Source: Corylus avellana
Lineage: Eukaryota > Streptophyta > Magnoliopsida > Fagales > Betulaceae
Length of the DNA: 64,000 nt
Reading direction: 5' to 3'
Assembly (NCBI RefSeq): GCF_901000735.1
Contig: NC_081542.1
Location: forward strand, 13,539,180-13,603,179
The notes below the pieces were generated by a model. It was given only the letters and a program-made list of their open reading frames with translations, was not told the origin of the DNA and searched no databases. Positions 46,065 to 59,692 of the stretch are shown one piece after another (position 1 is the stretch's first letter; every line of letters starts with the position of its first letter). A program made the position numbers and the translations under genes.

Positions 46065-47952
46065 ATGAAGAATCGGAAACTCAAAGGTAAGGAAAACGGA
46101 GAGAAACTCAACGGTTCAGAATTGATCAAAATGAAGAATAATAAGATGAAGAATATGAAGAGGTTGGGTGGGCGTGGCCTTTCTCTCGAGGCCTTCATCA
46201 ATGCCAAATCAAAGAGCGATTTCTACAACCCAGCTCTGATAAGTATGTATATTTTCTTTATTTTGCTAAAGCATTCATTTTTATTTTTAATTTTTTGGTT
46301 GGGTGGACAATTGTGCTTTCTGATCATTGGGTTATTTATTTGATTTACAATTTGTTGTATTTTTATTTTTTTATTTATTTTTGCTTTTTTTGTTTGATTG
46401 GTATGAGGTAGGTAGTGGGGCTTGAAACCACTGTTTATCGAGCTAAATTTCCGCTTGTTTGATGAGAACTTTTGGAAGAAAATAAGTGAGAAGAAAATTT
46501 GCTTTTCATTTTGAGCTTCATGTCCTTTTTGTCAAATGGGTTTTTACAGGTTTGATTGTGGAAGATACTAAGACCCAGAAATATACAGAATTTCATAGGA
46601 TGCCAGTAATTTGAAAACAAAATGTGTAGTAATTTAATATTGTATAACTATTTTTGAAATTGGAAACTCTGACGTGATATTGTTCTAGTCTGGTCCTCGT
46701 GTAGATTATTGGGGTTTTAAGCTCTACATTGTATGCCCGATACTGGGATCATATGCTATTTTGAATAGATGACTTTTTTAAAGGAGCAATTTTGGTTTAA
46801 AGCAACCTATATGTTATTGGCGTGATATTCATCAATCATCGTTTCAGTATTCAGTATTGGTGAGCGAGTTGTTGGAGGGACAATTGGGACACAGTATTGT
46901 TTTAAAAATATGGAGGTTGGCTCTTTCGTTATTAATGTGAGGTCTTTAGAGAGAGTGGAATGCAAAGAGCTTTGAAGTTCGTGAGATTGTGATGTTAGAG
47001 ATGAAGAAGATGATGTTTCAATCCCTGTATACTTGGATAGTAGTATGGAATAGTTTGCCCGTTTCTATTTTTTTCTAGTTTCTGGAGTTTTGCTCTTCTT
47101 TTCTTACACTTTAGGGGTCATTTGTGTATACTTTGTGTGTGCTAGGGTTCGTCTTCCTCTCCGCTTTGAATGAATTTGCATTATGTATCAAAATAAATAA
47201 ATTTGGGGAGGGGGGCTACTAAACTTAGATATAAAAAATGACAATGATTAAGCTGTTTTTCTTCCTATTCTTTTCAAGTATAGAATGTTGTATGAATATT
47301 CTGTTATGAAAGAGAATGGGAGAGATGTCAGGAAATTTTAAGTTTTGTCTGGCATATTGTACCCATTTAACTGACAGGTTCCTGTTGTTATATTTCTTTC
47401 AGAGAAGCAAAAGGAGTTCTATAAAAATGCAAAGAATGTGAAGAAGTACAAGAAGTTGCTGAAGCAACAAAGTCAACAGCGTGATATTTCCTTAGCTATA
47501 AGCCTATAAGCCCCCTTGAGGTTTGTTATGATATCTATTTCATCTGAATTTTAGATTGTTTTGTTGGTTTCTCATATATCGGAAGGTCTCAAATACCACA
47601 GTTTTTGCACATGGAGCTTAGAGGCTTAAGTCGCATTCCATTCTGATGGTTATTGCAGGATGAGAATGAAACTGAAGATGGAAGCATAATGAGCATGAAC
47701 AACAAGAACAGCAAGAATCGAGGTATACCCAGTTTGAAAAAAATGTATGAGCAGAAGCGTGAAAAGAAAGAGAGCACAAGGATTGAGATGGAGGCTCTTA
47801 ATCAGGCAAAGAAGGAAGAGAGAGAAAAATCAGAAGCTCGGAGGAAGTCTGTGAGGGAGAAGATGTTCAAGAAGACGCATGCAGGCCAGCCTGTTATGAA
47901 GTACAGAATTGAGCATCTTTTGGAGACTATTGAAAATTCAGCCAAAAATTAA
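46065..47952 (+). CDS. FYV7: FYV7/CCDC59-like rRNA-processing protein, frame broken by 8-bp duplication
   Basis: Exons: 46065-46242, 47403-47520 and 47659-47952. It is a lysine-rich protein: exon 1 carries GGRGLSLEAFINAKSKSDFY and NPALI, exon 2 KEFYKNAKNVKKYKKLLKQQ, and exon 3 charged helices ending REKMFKKTHAGQPVMKYRIE; all match plant members of the FYV7 family, which act in pre-18S rRNA processing in yeast. In exon 2, CTATAAGC occurs twice in tandem (47496-47503, 47504-47511), putting a TAA in frame at 47507-47509 after 94 residues. One copy fewer would put exon 2 in phase with exon 3 and give about 193 aa. Exon 3 keeps an open frame and good family match, which suggests a recent break, a polymorphism or an assembly error. 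A LINE fragment sits in intron 1. Confidence 0.82.
46850..47200 (+). mobile_element. 5'-truncated LINE fragment in FYV7-like intron 1
   Basis: Aligns by eye with 29260-29595: GGAGGGACAATTGGGACA, ATGGAGGTTGG, GCAAAGAGCTTTGAAG, GTGAGATTGTGATGTTAGAG, GAAGAAGATGATGTTTC and the tail TTTGAATGAATTTGCATTATGTATCAAAA. No intact ORF. Confidence 0.75.
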
Positions 47953-50026
47953 GTTGGTTGTAGTTTTTGCTTTGCCCTTCATCCCCCGCCATCCTCTTTC
48001 CTATTTCTTGTTAGTGATGGATAATTCTAGCTGCAGTAACACTAATGATGTAACAATTCATGAACAGAATTTTTTATTTCATAGAGAAGAGAAGTGAAGT
48101 TGGCAATCTGCATTTTAATTGTCCATACATCTATATATCTGACAGTATAATACCATGATTAGGAAATATTAGGAAATATCATGATTAGGGAAATATTAGG
48201 AAAATAATTATGATGATTATCGAAAAAGATAAACAGAGAGATTCCAGAATAGAAACTAAATCAAATGAGGATATCCTAGTCTCACAATAGGACATCCCAA
48301 CACGTGCAGCCAAACAGAAACTTTGCTAAACTAGAAAAAGAATAGAGATTCACCTGTAGCAGACAACTTTCTTCTTTCCTCAATGCTTACCAGTGTCCAA
48401 CTCGGCTGATTTGGCGTGGTCTAGTCAGCCACGCCACATCATAACTTCAAAAAAAAAAAAAAAAAAGTTTTACCCGAACTAAACCTTCGTTCTCCAAAAG
48501 CCACTCAAACTTTTTGCTCATCTCTTCATCTCCCTCTCCTAACCAGCTGCCGCCCACAAGCCACCCACAAGCAGCATTGACAACCAGTTACCACGTCAGC
48601 CGAGTTGGACGCTGGTAGGCCGAATAGGATAATAAATCTTCAAATCTCAAATTAAATCGTCTAACACCATTGAAAAAAATAACTCCTTAATAGCAAAAAT
48701 CTCAATCTTATAAACTAAAATCACCAATTACAATATTAATTTATTCAAAAATATCTCTAAAATAATTATTTCCTTCAAAATATATATATATATATTTCGA
48801 AGTACTACACTCGGCCACCCACATGGGGGTGGACGAGCCACCACAAGGCCTTTAAGCCTTTTTTTTTTTTTAATTAATGTTTTATTAGGGCAAATGATAT
48901 ATGTCATGTTTTGATTGAGTTGACGTGGCGATCTGTTAGTTTTTTGGACAAAATATAGACAAAGGTACTAACTATATATTTACCTATAAGACATGTACCA
49001 TCTATAATACAAAATGAAACCCAAGTAAAAAAAAAAAAAATAAAGACATTAAATCCCAAGTGCTAAAAAGGTATTTAACCTTTTCATGTTACATTTTTTC
49101 TGTATAGAAAAGGGAATGAATTATAAGAAAGCTGTTAAGAACGTTTTACGTTTCTTTGTTTGGGTTTCTCCCCTTTTTTGTTTTCTCCTTTTTTTTTGGT
49201 TTTGTTTTTTTTGACATTCTCTTGTATACTTCTTATGTCCATGACAAAATATAATAAAAATAAAAATTACCAGGATCTGTTTGGCAACACTTTCTTCCTA
49301 AAAAGTCAAAACATTAGCAAACAATTTAGGCCCATTATTTTGCATTTCTCCAAAAAAAAAAAAAGTGAAAATCCTTTACTAACAATAACTTTTTTCTCAC
49401 AAAAAATTCAAAATTCATTTCACACACACACACACATATATATAATTCTTATTACTATTCTAGGAAAAAATAAATGGCAAAAAGCTTTGCCAAACTGCAT
49501 AATGCAAAGTAGAAATCCATCACCTGTCATAAGTAGCGTGTTGTGCTTGGTGGTTTTCTACCCAAGTCATAGACTTATCCCCAAAAGTATCAAATTATAA
49601 ATAAAGTGATCATTTGTGGTAAAAGTTTAAACTACTCTTATAGGCAACTGCACTAACACTTGGGCACACTTAAAGGTCCGTTTGGTAACAAACTTTATAA
49701 AAACAATTATAATATGAAAAAATAAATAAATAAATAAAAGAAGACAAAAACTGTGTTTTTTGAGAAGCTTGGAAATGTGGCTTTTCTACAGAACAAAACA
49801 AGTCATCCCTTGTTATTTGATTGAAGGCTGAAGCAGTAGTATAGCCTACGGGTGTAAACATATGTGTACTGGACCTATCTGAAAAATACTGAACAAAAGA
49901 ATAAGAATTTGAAATGAACCTATTCTTGATTTCTTATTTGCTAGACTCTAAAAGATGTACAATTTACAGCTTGCTTGTAACAAGAAGAAACTCTTTTAAG
50001 CATATATATATATATATTGGGTACAC
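47953..50026. other. Spacer between convergent FYV7-like and NDX genes
   Basis: 3' UTRs at both ends. Contains an inverted-repeat element (48390-48615), short AT and AC microsatellites (48781-48796, 49423-49443) and a single Tourist-like end near 49677. No gene. Confidence 0.6.
48390..48615. mobile_element. MITE with CCAGTGTCCAACTCGGCTGA ends
   Basis: The left end CCAGTGTCCAACTCGGCTGA and the reverse complement of the right end CCAGCGTCCAACTCGGCTGA differ at one base over 20. TA lies directly outside each end, as in Tc1/mariner-type elements. An inner palindrome (TGGCGTGG...CCACGCCA) lies near the left end. Confidence 0.8.
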
Positions 50027-53000
50027 TTATTGAGGCCGAAGAGTGAATATTCTGTTTAAACCCCACATCACTCTCATTACCCCAATCTTTGTTTCTGCCT
50101 CTTCAAATGAGATGCCTGCAGCCTCAGAATGGTAAGGAAGAATCGTCTCTTTTCCAACCTTAAGCTCATAAACATCCAGAACACATGTTTTTAGTTCCTT
50201 CAAGTTCCATCCAAACCATTCACCCTGTACCTGATAAACTTTTCCCCTACCAATCTCCTGTGCTCGCGCATCTACAAACATTACATACTGACCTGGATTG
50301 CACTCCACAACATCTGCACGCCCAACAACAACTGAAGTTCTCAGGGAGCTTTCAGGATCTGGACTGGCCTTTCTTGGGACATGAGAATCTTCACCAGGAC
50401 TCTCAGGTGAGTCATTGGGCGCTGGTGGTGCCTCACATTGCTGGTCTGGAATAGCATTTTCAACCTCTAGTGCTGTACGAACAGCCTTAGCTGCACGGGC
50501 ACGGGCTAGCCTGACTTTCCGATTGTTCAGCCTGTTTGTTGACAATACATAAAATTATATTTAATGGTTTTAAATGACAGAAAATATATACCTAAAGTGC
50601 TAGGATATAGATACTGAAGTCATATGTGGGCGGGTGTGTGCATGCACGCGTATATGTGCTGATATGAAGGCTTCCTCCTCACCAGTTTTTTAGCTGTGCA
50701 GGTGTAACCTTTGAACCCTGGAAAACACAATTCATGTGTTATTGCCGCAAATGGAAAACAAAACTAAAATTACATCATTTATATATAATGAGGTGCATGT
50801 GACATACATGAAGACTTAATTTATTAGCCCATGACTGTATCAAAGCTGCATTTCTCTGCATATGAGGTTCATCTAAGAGAGCCCTCTCAATCATAGTCGT
50901 CTGTTTATCATTCATCAAAGTTCGCTTCCGTTTTCTTGGCTGCTTTTCTTCGCACTGAATGGTTTCAACCTCTCTGTCCTCTGTATCTCCTTCAAGTCCA
51001 CTTTCTTTTATCTGCTCATACTTTCTCAGGAACCCACCATTGTCTATTTGATCAACAGCATTCTTTCCTCTAGTGGAACATGCATCTGAACAACTTGTTT
51101 CAACATTCTGAACATCTCTATCGATTTCTCTCAAACCTCCAAATGCTCTCGTACCAGATATACCTTTACCTTCCCCCCTATTTTGCGTCATCACATCCTC
51201 ACCATGATCCATACGTCTGCTTTTGACATGAAACTGGTCCATTTCTCGAAAACTGTAATCCTCACAGATTTCCTCCTTTAAGTTACCATGTCTGTCATTA
51301 AGATTTGGAGGTTCTTCTCTCAGTAGAAGTGATGAGCATCCCTCCGGACTCTGAGCTTCCTATCAGAAATCAAACTTTACATCCTTAGTTCACTATGTTG
51401 AGAACACGTTACATCATCGAACTCAATATGCCAATGTGAGAATTGGCTAATTTATGTTATTCTGAAATTGTAGGACATATGTACGTTGTTCAATTCTAGA
51501 TTCAAGTTTTATAATCAATAAAAATGCATAAACTAGCATTCCCATGATGATGTTTGCTGATGTTGAGTAAAGAACTTATCCCAAGATAACCCCTCAAATT
51601 GGTTTCCTGGATTTGCTCCAGTGACATGGTTTTAACATGTTCAAATATTGATAAAGAAAAAAAAAAAAAAGAGAAGGGATTTTCATAATGAAAAAAATAG
51701 AATGAAACAAAGTGAAAATAAGGACTAAAGGACAAAACTTTTACTTGCACTCGGTTTTCTTCATATTCAGCAGAAGGAGTTAGTGATTGTAATTGGTTAA
51801 AGAACATCCTGCAACACAAATTAGAATAACAAAATTAACTATGAATTTAGTTAGTAAACTCAAACAGAAGATGTTACAATGTAAATGATAGATGCATGTT
51901 AAGCATACGTGCACCCAGATACATAAACAGAACTAATAACATGAAATCTTGCTAATCTAACAAAAAAGTCGAGAGAAAAGAAAACTTTGGTTATGGTTGA
52001 ATAACCTTAAGAGCTGTACATCGTCCTCGATCAAAAAGTTAGGAATTAAAGATTCTGCATGACTTAACAACGAACCTACACCAACAAGTCACCCATAAGA
52101 AATAAAGTAACACTTGCAATTACATCCACAAAAAAATAAAAAAATAAAAAAAATAAAAGAGAGGAAGGGAGAGCGATAATTACGCAGGTTCCTGCAAACA
52201 TTGGCAGCTTTTGGAGCATCAGAAGTAAAGGAAACCCCAGGCAATGATTTAGATAGATTCATTTGCAAGTTCTCCAGAAACTTGTGAAGGAAGAGGTTCC
52301 TCTCCTGCTCTGTGGTTAAAGATAAAGTTTGATTAATGTAATCAAGAAACAACTGACACATGCTGCTAAAATTTGTCATGAAATTTTGTGAAGTCAAAGG
52401 TACAGAATACCTTCACAAATAGTGGGATTAAAACAATGAAGATTTGCAATTATTTTGACAAATAATGATGTTCTCTGATGTGCATAAGAAGCCCGAGGTA
52501 AGGCATTGGGAATTAAATTAAATTCCAAATTTGTTTCATTTGGTTGGTCCAATGATGCAACACTATCCAAAACCCATCCAGCTGCTGCAAATGAATCATA
52601 CTCAAGAGTAGAATCATCTTCTCTGACTGGGGGATCAGAAGAACACCAACTGGATATAAAATCTTCACGAGGAAGTGACAATATTGCAGTCAGAACTTCG
52701 GTCTGGAGGGACATAGAAAAGATATAGTCATAAAACCATTAGAACAGAAATGCTCTCAAGGAAAATACACACATGTGCACTCTATGCCTTTCACACAATC
52801 TCTTCACAACTTTCAAGAAAAAAAAAAAATCTTGTAAAATATGTGATCTCTTATGAATCAAGCAATTGTATAGCATCTATGATCTCCAAACAAATCAAAG
52901 CACAAAGGTACCATCAAAGGCTACAGCAGTAACACATCAAAAGTATAATAATGGTACTACAGTAAGTATCTTGAGACTATGGAGATTGATAACAATAGCT

Positions 53001-56000
53001 TACAAAGTATATTGTAATGTAACATTGAAAGTTTGAATCATCTGAGAAGATGTCAGCCAGACGCATCGCATTTAGTTGCAAAAACCCGATGGGATAACTT
53101 CTGTGAGAGAATGCAGCAAGATGTTTGGGATCTTTACCAAGCTCAATCTTCAACAACTCAAAAATCTACATCATGAAAACCATATTAAAAGAAAGCACTC
53201 AAAAGTTAAAAACAGGCTTTACCCTCAGAAAAGAGTATCTAGAATAACAGTGGACTGATCTAGAATAAAAAGTGGACTGGTGTCACTTGCATAAACGCAG
53301 TTTGCAGACTACCAATAAATGAGAGCACTGAGGGTTGAGCACATAAAAATTGGTCGCTACTCAAATTACGATCTTTTGGTTGGCACTCAAAAAACTGATC
53401 TCAGATATGCTCCGTACCCAGAGATAATTATGAAAGAAAATGATAAATCATGTTATCAGAATAATTTTGTTGTAGTGCATTCTTCAGCAAAAAAAAAAAA
53501 AACAGTTAAAAAAAGGTTGGTTCCATTGGTTAGCCACTGCAGACTAAGCCAACGAGCCCCTTTACAAGCAGTTTTGATGGTCCATGAGAAAAATAACCCA
53601 CTTTCATAATGTGACAGAAACTAACCTCTGAAGCTACAGACTTTGCCAAATTGAGACTTCCTGGTGATCTAGCAACTTCATCCAGGTAAGAGACGCTTTC
53701 CGCTTCACATAGATTCAACAGCTGCAAAAAGGAAGTCGGTGACTAGTTCAATAAATGAGGTTTGTTTAGAGAGGTATCATGCAACAGGAAGCTGCAGTAG
53801 AATCTAAACAAGCTCAAGCCTCGGAGTAGAAGTTAACAGAATCTTTTCATTCCGAGGACTCACAATTGATAGGAATTTAGCTTTCAGCCTAGATACAGCG
53901 GCCACAACTCTGGAGGACTCTACAAAAGGTGGTGTGACATTTAACTTCAAGATGGCTCGAGCCAGAAACAGAACACCACCCTTTTCACATAGTACCTGAA
54001 ATAATACAAAAACAAGACTTTTGATAGAATAAGGAGAACTGTGAATAATCTTACAGTCTTCCAAATCAACAAAAATAGAATAGGCCTATAACTTCATGAG
54101 GATCCATCAAGATAATCTTCCATGCAAACATCTATGTCTTATACGATCTTCAATTTTATTTTATTTTCATAATTGCTACATTCTCAACCATGATTTTGTC
54201 AGCCAAATCAAAATATTTGCATTTTAAATCTCCCTGTTTTGCCCACTGCCTGCCTACCTACCCTTTTTTGTAAACCATAATATTGCAGTTAAGAGATAGT
54301 GATATCTACAAGGCTATCTACCAAGCCACTTATGCTTCTGCTTTGAGAACAATAAAAACTAATCCCCATCTTTTTCCCCTTTCAGTGACTGATATAACAT
54401 ATAAGAGACGCCTCCTAACAAATCGCTTCAATGCAAACATACAGAATAAGAGAGTTCTGGCTTGGAAACCTTATTCCTGAGTAGGCGCTCCAGAAACATT
54501 TTTTGTTGGCACAATGACTGAAGAAACTGTAACGAAGCCTCACATTGCTGGCAGAGATAGTTAATTATTTGTTCAGCAGACAGACTTGGTTTCATGCATA
54601 AATCAGGATGTTGAGCTGACAGCTTGATGTCAAGATACCTAATGGCTACGTGAACTGCTCCAAAAGCAGCGTCCATAAATATGTCTACCTGTCACAGAAA
54701 GCTTCATGATCACTGACCGCAAATATGTGTATGCCTGCAGAACTTAATAACTGAGAAGGAGAAAAAGAAATCTAGAAAGAGTACAGATTATTGTCTGAAA
54801 AATAGTAAACACGTAGCTTATCTAAAAAAATAATAATAATAATAATTAATTAATTAATTAAAAAATAAATAAAAATAAATAAAAATCCATGAACATGAAA
54901 AGACTAACTTTGAAGAGAGACTGCTTAAACTGAACCCTATTACCATGAATAGCAGCTCAATCAAACAATGTGGGCTAATTTGTACCTTAGGGTGTGCAAG
55001 CAATACATGAACAAGATCTGGCCACTGTGAAGATATACATCCTGTCAATAGATATAGACTGCATGCTACCAATGCTGAATGCATAAGGGACAAGGTGCCA
55101 AACTTTTGGGTTTCCTGCATCATGAGGGTAAGTCTAAATAAAAAATAAAAAGCGCAGTAGATAAAACCCAGAAGTGAGGATTTTGGGAAACCTGCTTATA
55201 ACCACTGAGAACAATTAGCAAATAAAACACCAAGTCAAGCAGCTGCTCTGACACTTTTACATCATCTAGCAAAATCTGAAACCATAATTCAAATATAAGA
55301 ATCAGGAAATAATATTATGTTGTGCTCCCAGTCCCACATATTATAATGTTTATATTCTTTAGAATAGCATCTGGTCTAGTGGCATGGCAAAATACTCAAA
55401 CTATTGGAGAGAAAGAGATGAAAGCCCCATAGTTCCCAAAGAGTCCATGAATAACCAAAGTGAATAACAGATTAAAGAACAATTTATGCAATTGACCAGA
55501 ATGAAAAAGGCATTCACGTTTGTCCCCTATTAAAACAATCATTTGGCCAGAACAGTAAAATATCCAATCAAATAACTGTTTTCAAACACCTTGAAAGTGT
55601 AAAATGAAGACATTCAGTTAGGAGCATGAAAATAGGATTGTGCATGACCAAGACACCAGAATCCGGTCCACGAAATTAGGAAAAAAAGAAGGCTACTTTT
55701 CACTAATTAAAGTTAAAATAGTGGCAAGTCCTCCTCTACACCTGGACACGTGGCCTATTTTGTTTCCCTCCCCAATTCAATTTTCCTTGGTTTAAAAGTA
55801 CCACAAGAACTATCACAGAATAGCAAAGGGAGTGAAGTCCTCAATGTATAAGAAAACAAACACAATTAATATAACAGAAACAGAATAAGACAAAATTTGG
55901 CAGGAATTTTTATACGAACCTGCTCAAGTTTAACGTGTCGAGGTGCTAAATCACACAATGAATGCAAGAGACGAATGCCGGATAACAAGTATCTGAATAG

Positions 56001-56596
56001 GGCCTCATCTCTGTCAGATGACATAAGTACTGCAATAAGGTGTAAGGGAAGAAATCCTGCAAGCTTTTCCATATCAATCTGAAACAAAACGTAATTTAAA
56101 ATCTGACACATTAATAAAAAGGTAAGAACAGGATTACATATTGATGACAAATGCAACAATGATGCTGATACTGATGCATTTATGATGATGATGCATCATC
56201 TGACCTTAGTCATTGACTTCTTTTCTTTAAGGTAGTGAATAGTGAAGTTTTCAGAGTCCCTCAACAACTTATGAAGTTCCTGAGAGCTGAGCCCATGCAA
56301 CCCCTTTACTGCTGAAACTAAGTCAATGACCTGTTCCTACATATGAATTGAACTATGTTCAGGTGGAGGCAGGGGATAACAGATTCCAAATTTTTTTTTT
56401 TTTTTTTTTTTAAGTAAAATACTTCTCTAAATCAAATAGATGATTGCAGAAAGAAATAAGAAATTGGAGAAAATAATAATAATAATAAAAAAATAAAAAA
56501 TAAAAAATAAAATAAACTATGCTGCCAAGTTCGAGTTGAGTTGAGATTACATACCTGTGCATAACTACATGATGGTTCTTCCATAGCAAGCCTCAT
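50027..56596 (-). CDS. NDX: Nodulin homeobox protein NDX (atypical homeodomain)
   Basis: NDX is a plant nuclear protein; in Arabidopsis it binds single-stranded DNA at the FLC 3' R-loop and represses COOLAIR. Coding exons: 56596-56555, 56336-56205, 56078-55920, 55275-55192, 55114-54986, 54688-54470, 53995-53864, 53721-53626, 53165-53004, 52702-52411, 52309-52184, 52075-52006, 51808-51745, 51359-50808, 50717-50683 and 50531-50027; 2799 nt, 932 aa. The N-terminal half (LVSAVKGLHGLSSQELHKLL, KLAGFLPLHLIAVLMSSD) is the NDX helical region. The homeodomain-like segment, about residues 712-785 across three exons, reads KRKRTLMNDKQ, IERALLDEPHMQRNAA, then LKNWLNNRKVRLAR; its recognition helix has NWLNNRK where classic homeodomains have WFQNRR. 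The C-terminal part (GQYVMFVDARAQEIGRGKVY, EWFGWNLKELKTCVLDVYEL) is the NDX-B domain. Confidence 0.95.
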
Positions 56597-56605
56597 TCTT
56601 GAAAA

Positions 56606-57285
56606 TCTAAAGCCAAGGAAAAAAGAAAAAAAGAAATTACATAAAAAGAGAGGCAGAGCAAATGATTACCAATGTGAGGCAAGGGGCGTACAATGTTTAC
56701 TAATGTGTACTTCAGGAAGGCTTAGAGTTTTAACATGTTGAAGCCAGTCCAAGGGATAAAAGGTGCAGAGAATTGAACCAAGTACAAGCTAATATTTATG
56801 GAAATTTCAACCGCAAAAAATAATAATAATAATTTGTAGGAGAAGCATTTCACACTCCTTCCGATTATCAAACGATGTATGTCAACCATTATAGAACTTT
56901 GATTATATTATATAGAAGACATCAGATTTTTACTATATGTAAGCAGAGTCCACAATGGCTGTCCAACCTCAATCTTCAACACTTAAAAAATAGTGATATT
57001 GCAGTTTTGCATCCCATACTGATACTTTGCAGCAAGTGGCATATTAGATAAAGCAATATCATAAACTAAAGATCACCAAGTTGTTCCACAATTGATTATA
57101 TTCCCAAGTTCCTTGATTTCCAACAATTCACCCCGTAACCCAAGGATTTCTGACATGCATATGGGCAGTCAAACACAAAAACTCCACAAAATCCATCCAC
57201 CGGGCACCCAGCCATAGATTGCATCTCATGTCAAACAACCATGTCGAAATGCAAGTAGCTCTATCGCTCATATGCACATAGAGAC

Positions 57286-57321
<36 letters not shown>

Positions 57322-57970
57322 ATTGAAATGGTTTACGCGAAACAAAGAAAACCAAACACTCGGAAGGTCCTAAATCACTCATTTATTTCCAAGAAAGCAT
57401 TGCCCAATAAAAGATTTCAAAATATTTCCTTTATACAAAGTTCCAGGAAACCATTAATCAATAAAGAACAATCTTTAAGCTCTTGCCAATATAGATTAGT
57501 TACTCAAGAATTCTGAAATGCAACACATAAGTTTGACTCAATTTGGAGCAGAATGCAAAACTTAACTCAGCAAAATACATTTGAACTCAGAAATACAGAA
57601 AATATCACATTGCATAACCAAAAAGAAATACAAGGCAGAAAAACCATCAAAAACCCACATCAGAAAACCCTAGTTCTTGAGAAAGCCACGTGAATTGAAC
57701 GTTAAAACCCTATAAATGCAAAGGCTTTCAGACACCACTGTATTAACCGCACAGTAACAAATGGAAGAGCACAAGCTTGAATAGCTATATATATTCAAAC
57801 ACAGAAAGCTGACCTGAGAACTGTATCGATGAGCGTCAAGGAAGAGATTTATAAAACACCCCAAAAAAATAAAGACAAAAAATAGGAAAAAAACGATAAA
57901 TTCGCGGGTGTTTTTGAGCTTGTATTCACCACCGAGGACCGGGTCTCCAAAATGGTCTAGATTAAGGCCG
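56606..57970 (-). promoter_or_regulatory. NDX 5' leader intron and proximal promoter
   Basis: A leader exon above 57814 (donor CAG|gtcagc) joins an acceptor at 56607-56608, ten bases before the start codon, which leaves a 1.2 kb leader intron. The intron carries an (AT)n microsatellite at 57287-57315. The start of transcription is not visible; GC content rises around 57900-57960. Confidence 0.55.
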
Positions 57971-58675
57971 CGTTTGTTTATAATAAATAAATAAATGTGT
58001 TGCGTCTAATTCTTTTCTTTTCACCTAATTACATTATGCACGCAATTATTCGCATAATGGTGATTTACCCAATGTTCATCAAGATTGTATATTTCAATAC
58101 GTATAAAATAAGTCAATAGGGTAACAGAGTTATGACTTATGATTCTATAACATCATGCTGTATATCCTACTTTTAGATTGAAAAAATAAATCTAAATGAA
58201 TTTTTTTTTCTAGATTATTGAATTTTGTCCATAAATTAATAGTAAAAGTAATTAGAGATTAAGGGGAGTTGCTCTCATCGTTATCCATATTGAGTCATGG
58301 GTCCATGGATCTCACTCTGTTGGCGCTGCATGTAGAAATTAGAATCCCACCTAGGTCAAACCATAACACCATACAGACGTCATCTATCCACATGCAAGTG
58401 CTTTATGGAGATGAATTTAAGCCCCCCAACAAAGAAAAAAAAAAAAGAAAAAAGCTTTATGGAGATAAACTCTGCAAAGTACAACTAGGCACTTGCAATT
58501 GTACCCGGTTCTGACTTTCATTGAAAAAAATATTGGGGATATTTTGCAAAATAATAGATTGGAGAGATGCTTTGGAGTGAAAAAATAAAAAATAAAAAAA
58601 TAAAATTGAGATGACGTGACTGTAAAAATTATTTTATTTTATTTTATATATGAGTGTGATCTAATAAGTGATTTT

Positions 58676-58844
58676 TTGAGGACTGTCCTAGTGTTATTTT
58701 GGTGTTCTCCTTATTCGAGGTGAGTATTGTTTCTTAAAAAGAAGAAAAAAACTTACCTTATTGATCTCTTTTTTTTTTTTTTTTAGAAAACAATATTCAC
58801 GTAAGATCGGGAGAACACTAGGAGAAACAGTAGCATTTCTTCTG
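58676..58844. mobile_element. Degenerate relative of the 22343 MITE
   Basis: The right end, read in reverse, is AGAAATGCTACTGTTTCTCC and continues TAGTGTTCTCCCGATCTTAC; the left arm CCTAGTGTTATTTTGGTGTTCTCC pairs with it imperfectly. The terminal AGAAATGCTAC is shared with 22343-22492. Confidence 0.5.
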
Positions 58845-59692
58845 ATTTTTACTACCACATTATGTAATTGTATAACAGTCGTATAGCAGTCTACTAAATA
58901 ACTTTCTCCCGCCAATATGTTGCCATCTATTTTTTCCTATTTGAAATTTTCATTAATGTTTTTCACTCAAAGCAAGTAAAACTCCTTTGTCCTAATCACC
59001 TCAATCATTATTTAAACAGGAATATATTGGTTAGAATTGCCCCCACACACACTCACTACAAAATGGGTGTAAGAAATCATTAAGATAAGATATTATAAAA
59101 AATAATAATAATAAAAAAAATAATAAAAATAAAACATAATATATGTTGTTTCATTTGTGCAAGCTTGCATGCGAGACATTTTCGTCGCAGTTTGAAGGGG
59201 GTGTTGAAGAAGAAACTTTTATTCAATTAATCTGATTTTATTCCCAAATTTATTTCTTATTGATTTGATTTTATTTAAACAAATGTAGCAGTATCAATGA
59301 ATCATCAAATAAAATAAGACCATATTTTCCTATTTTCTCTCAAAACAAAAGGGGTGTAAGAAATCATATATATATATAATAAATTAAAAAAATTAAAACA
59401 AAAATCATCCAAAAAATATTAAACTCATAAACAACTAAATTAATTATGCAAATGATCATGATACTCCACCTTGGAATTGCTTTGGAAGTTTTTTGCCAAA
59501 TTTCTCTCCCTTCTTGATTTGTAGGATAGTTTGGCAAATTTGATGGATGTTTTCTGAACTTCATGGTGATATTTGAACTAATTTCCCATATTAAATCTCT
59601 TCTCTCTTTTAGGTCTACAGCTAGATCACTGGCTTCGAAATTCAATTTGGGATTTTCTAAAAAGCTTCATACTTCAATTATGAGACTGGCAT

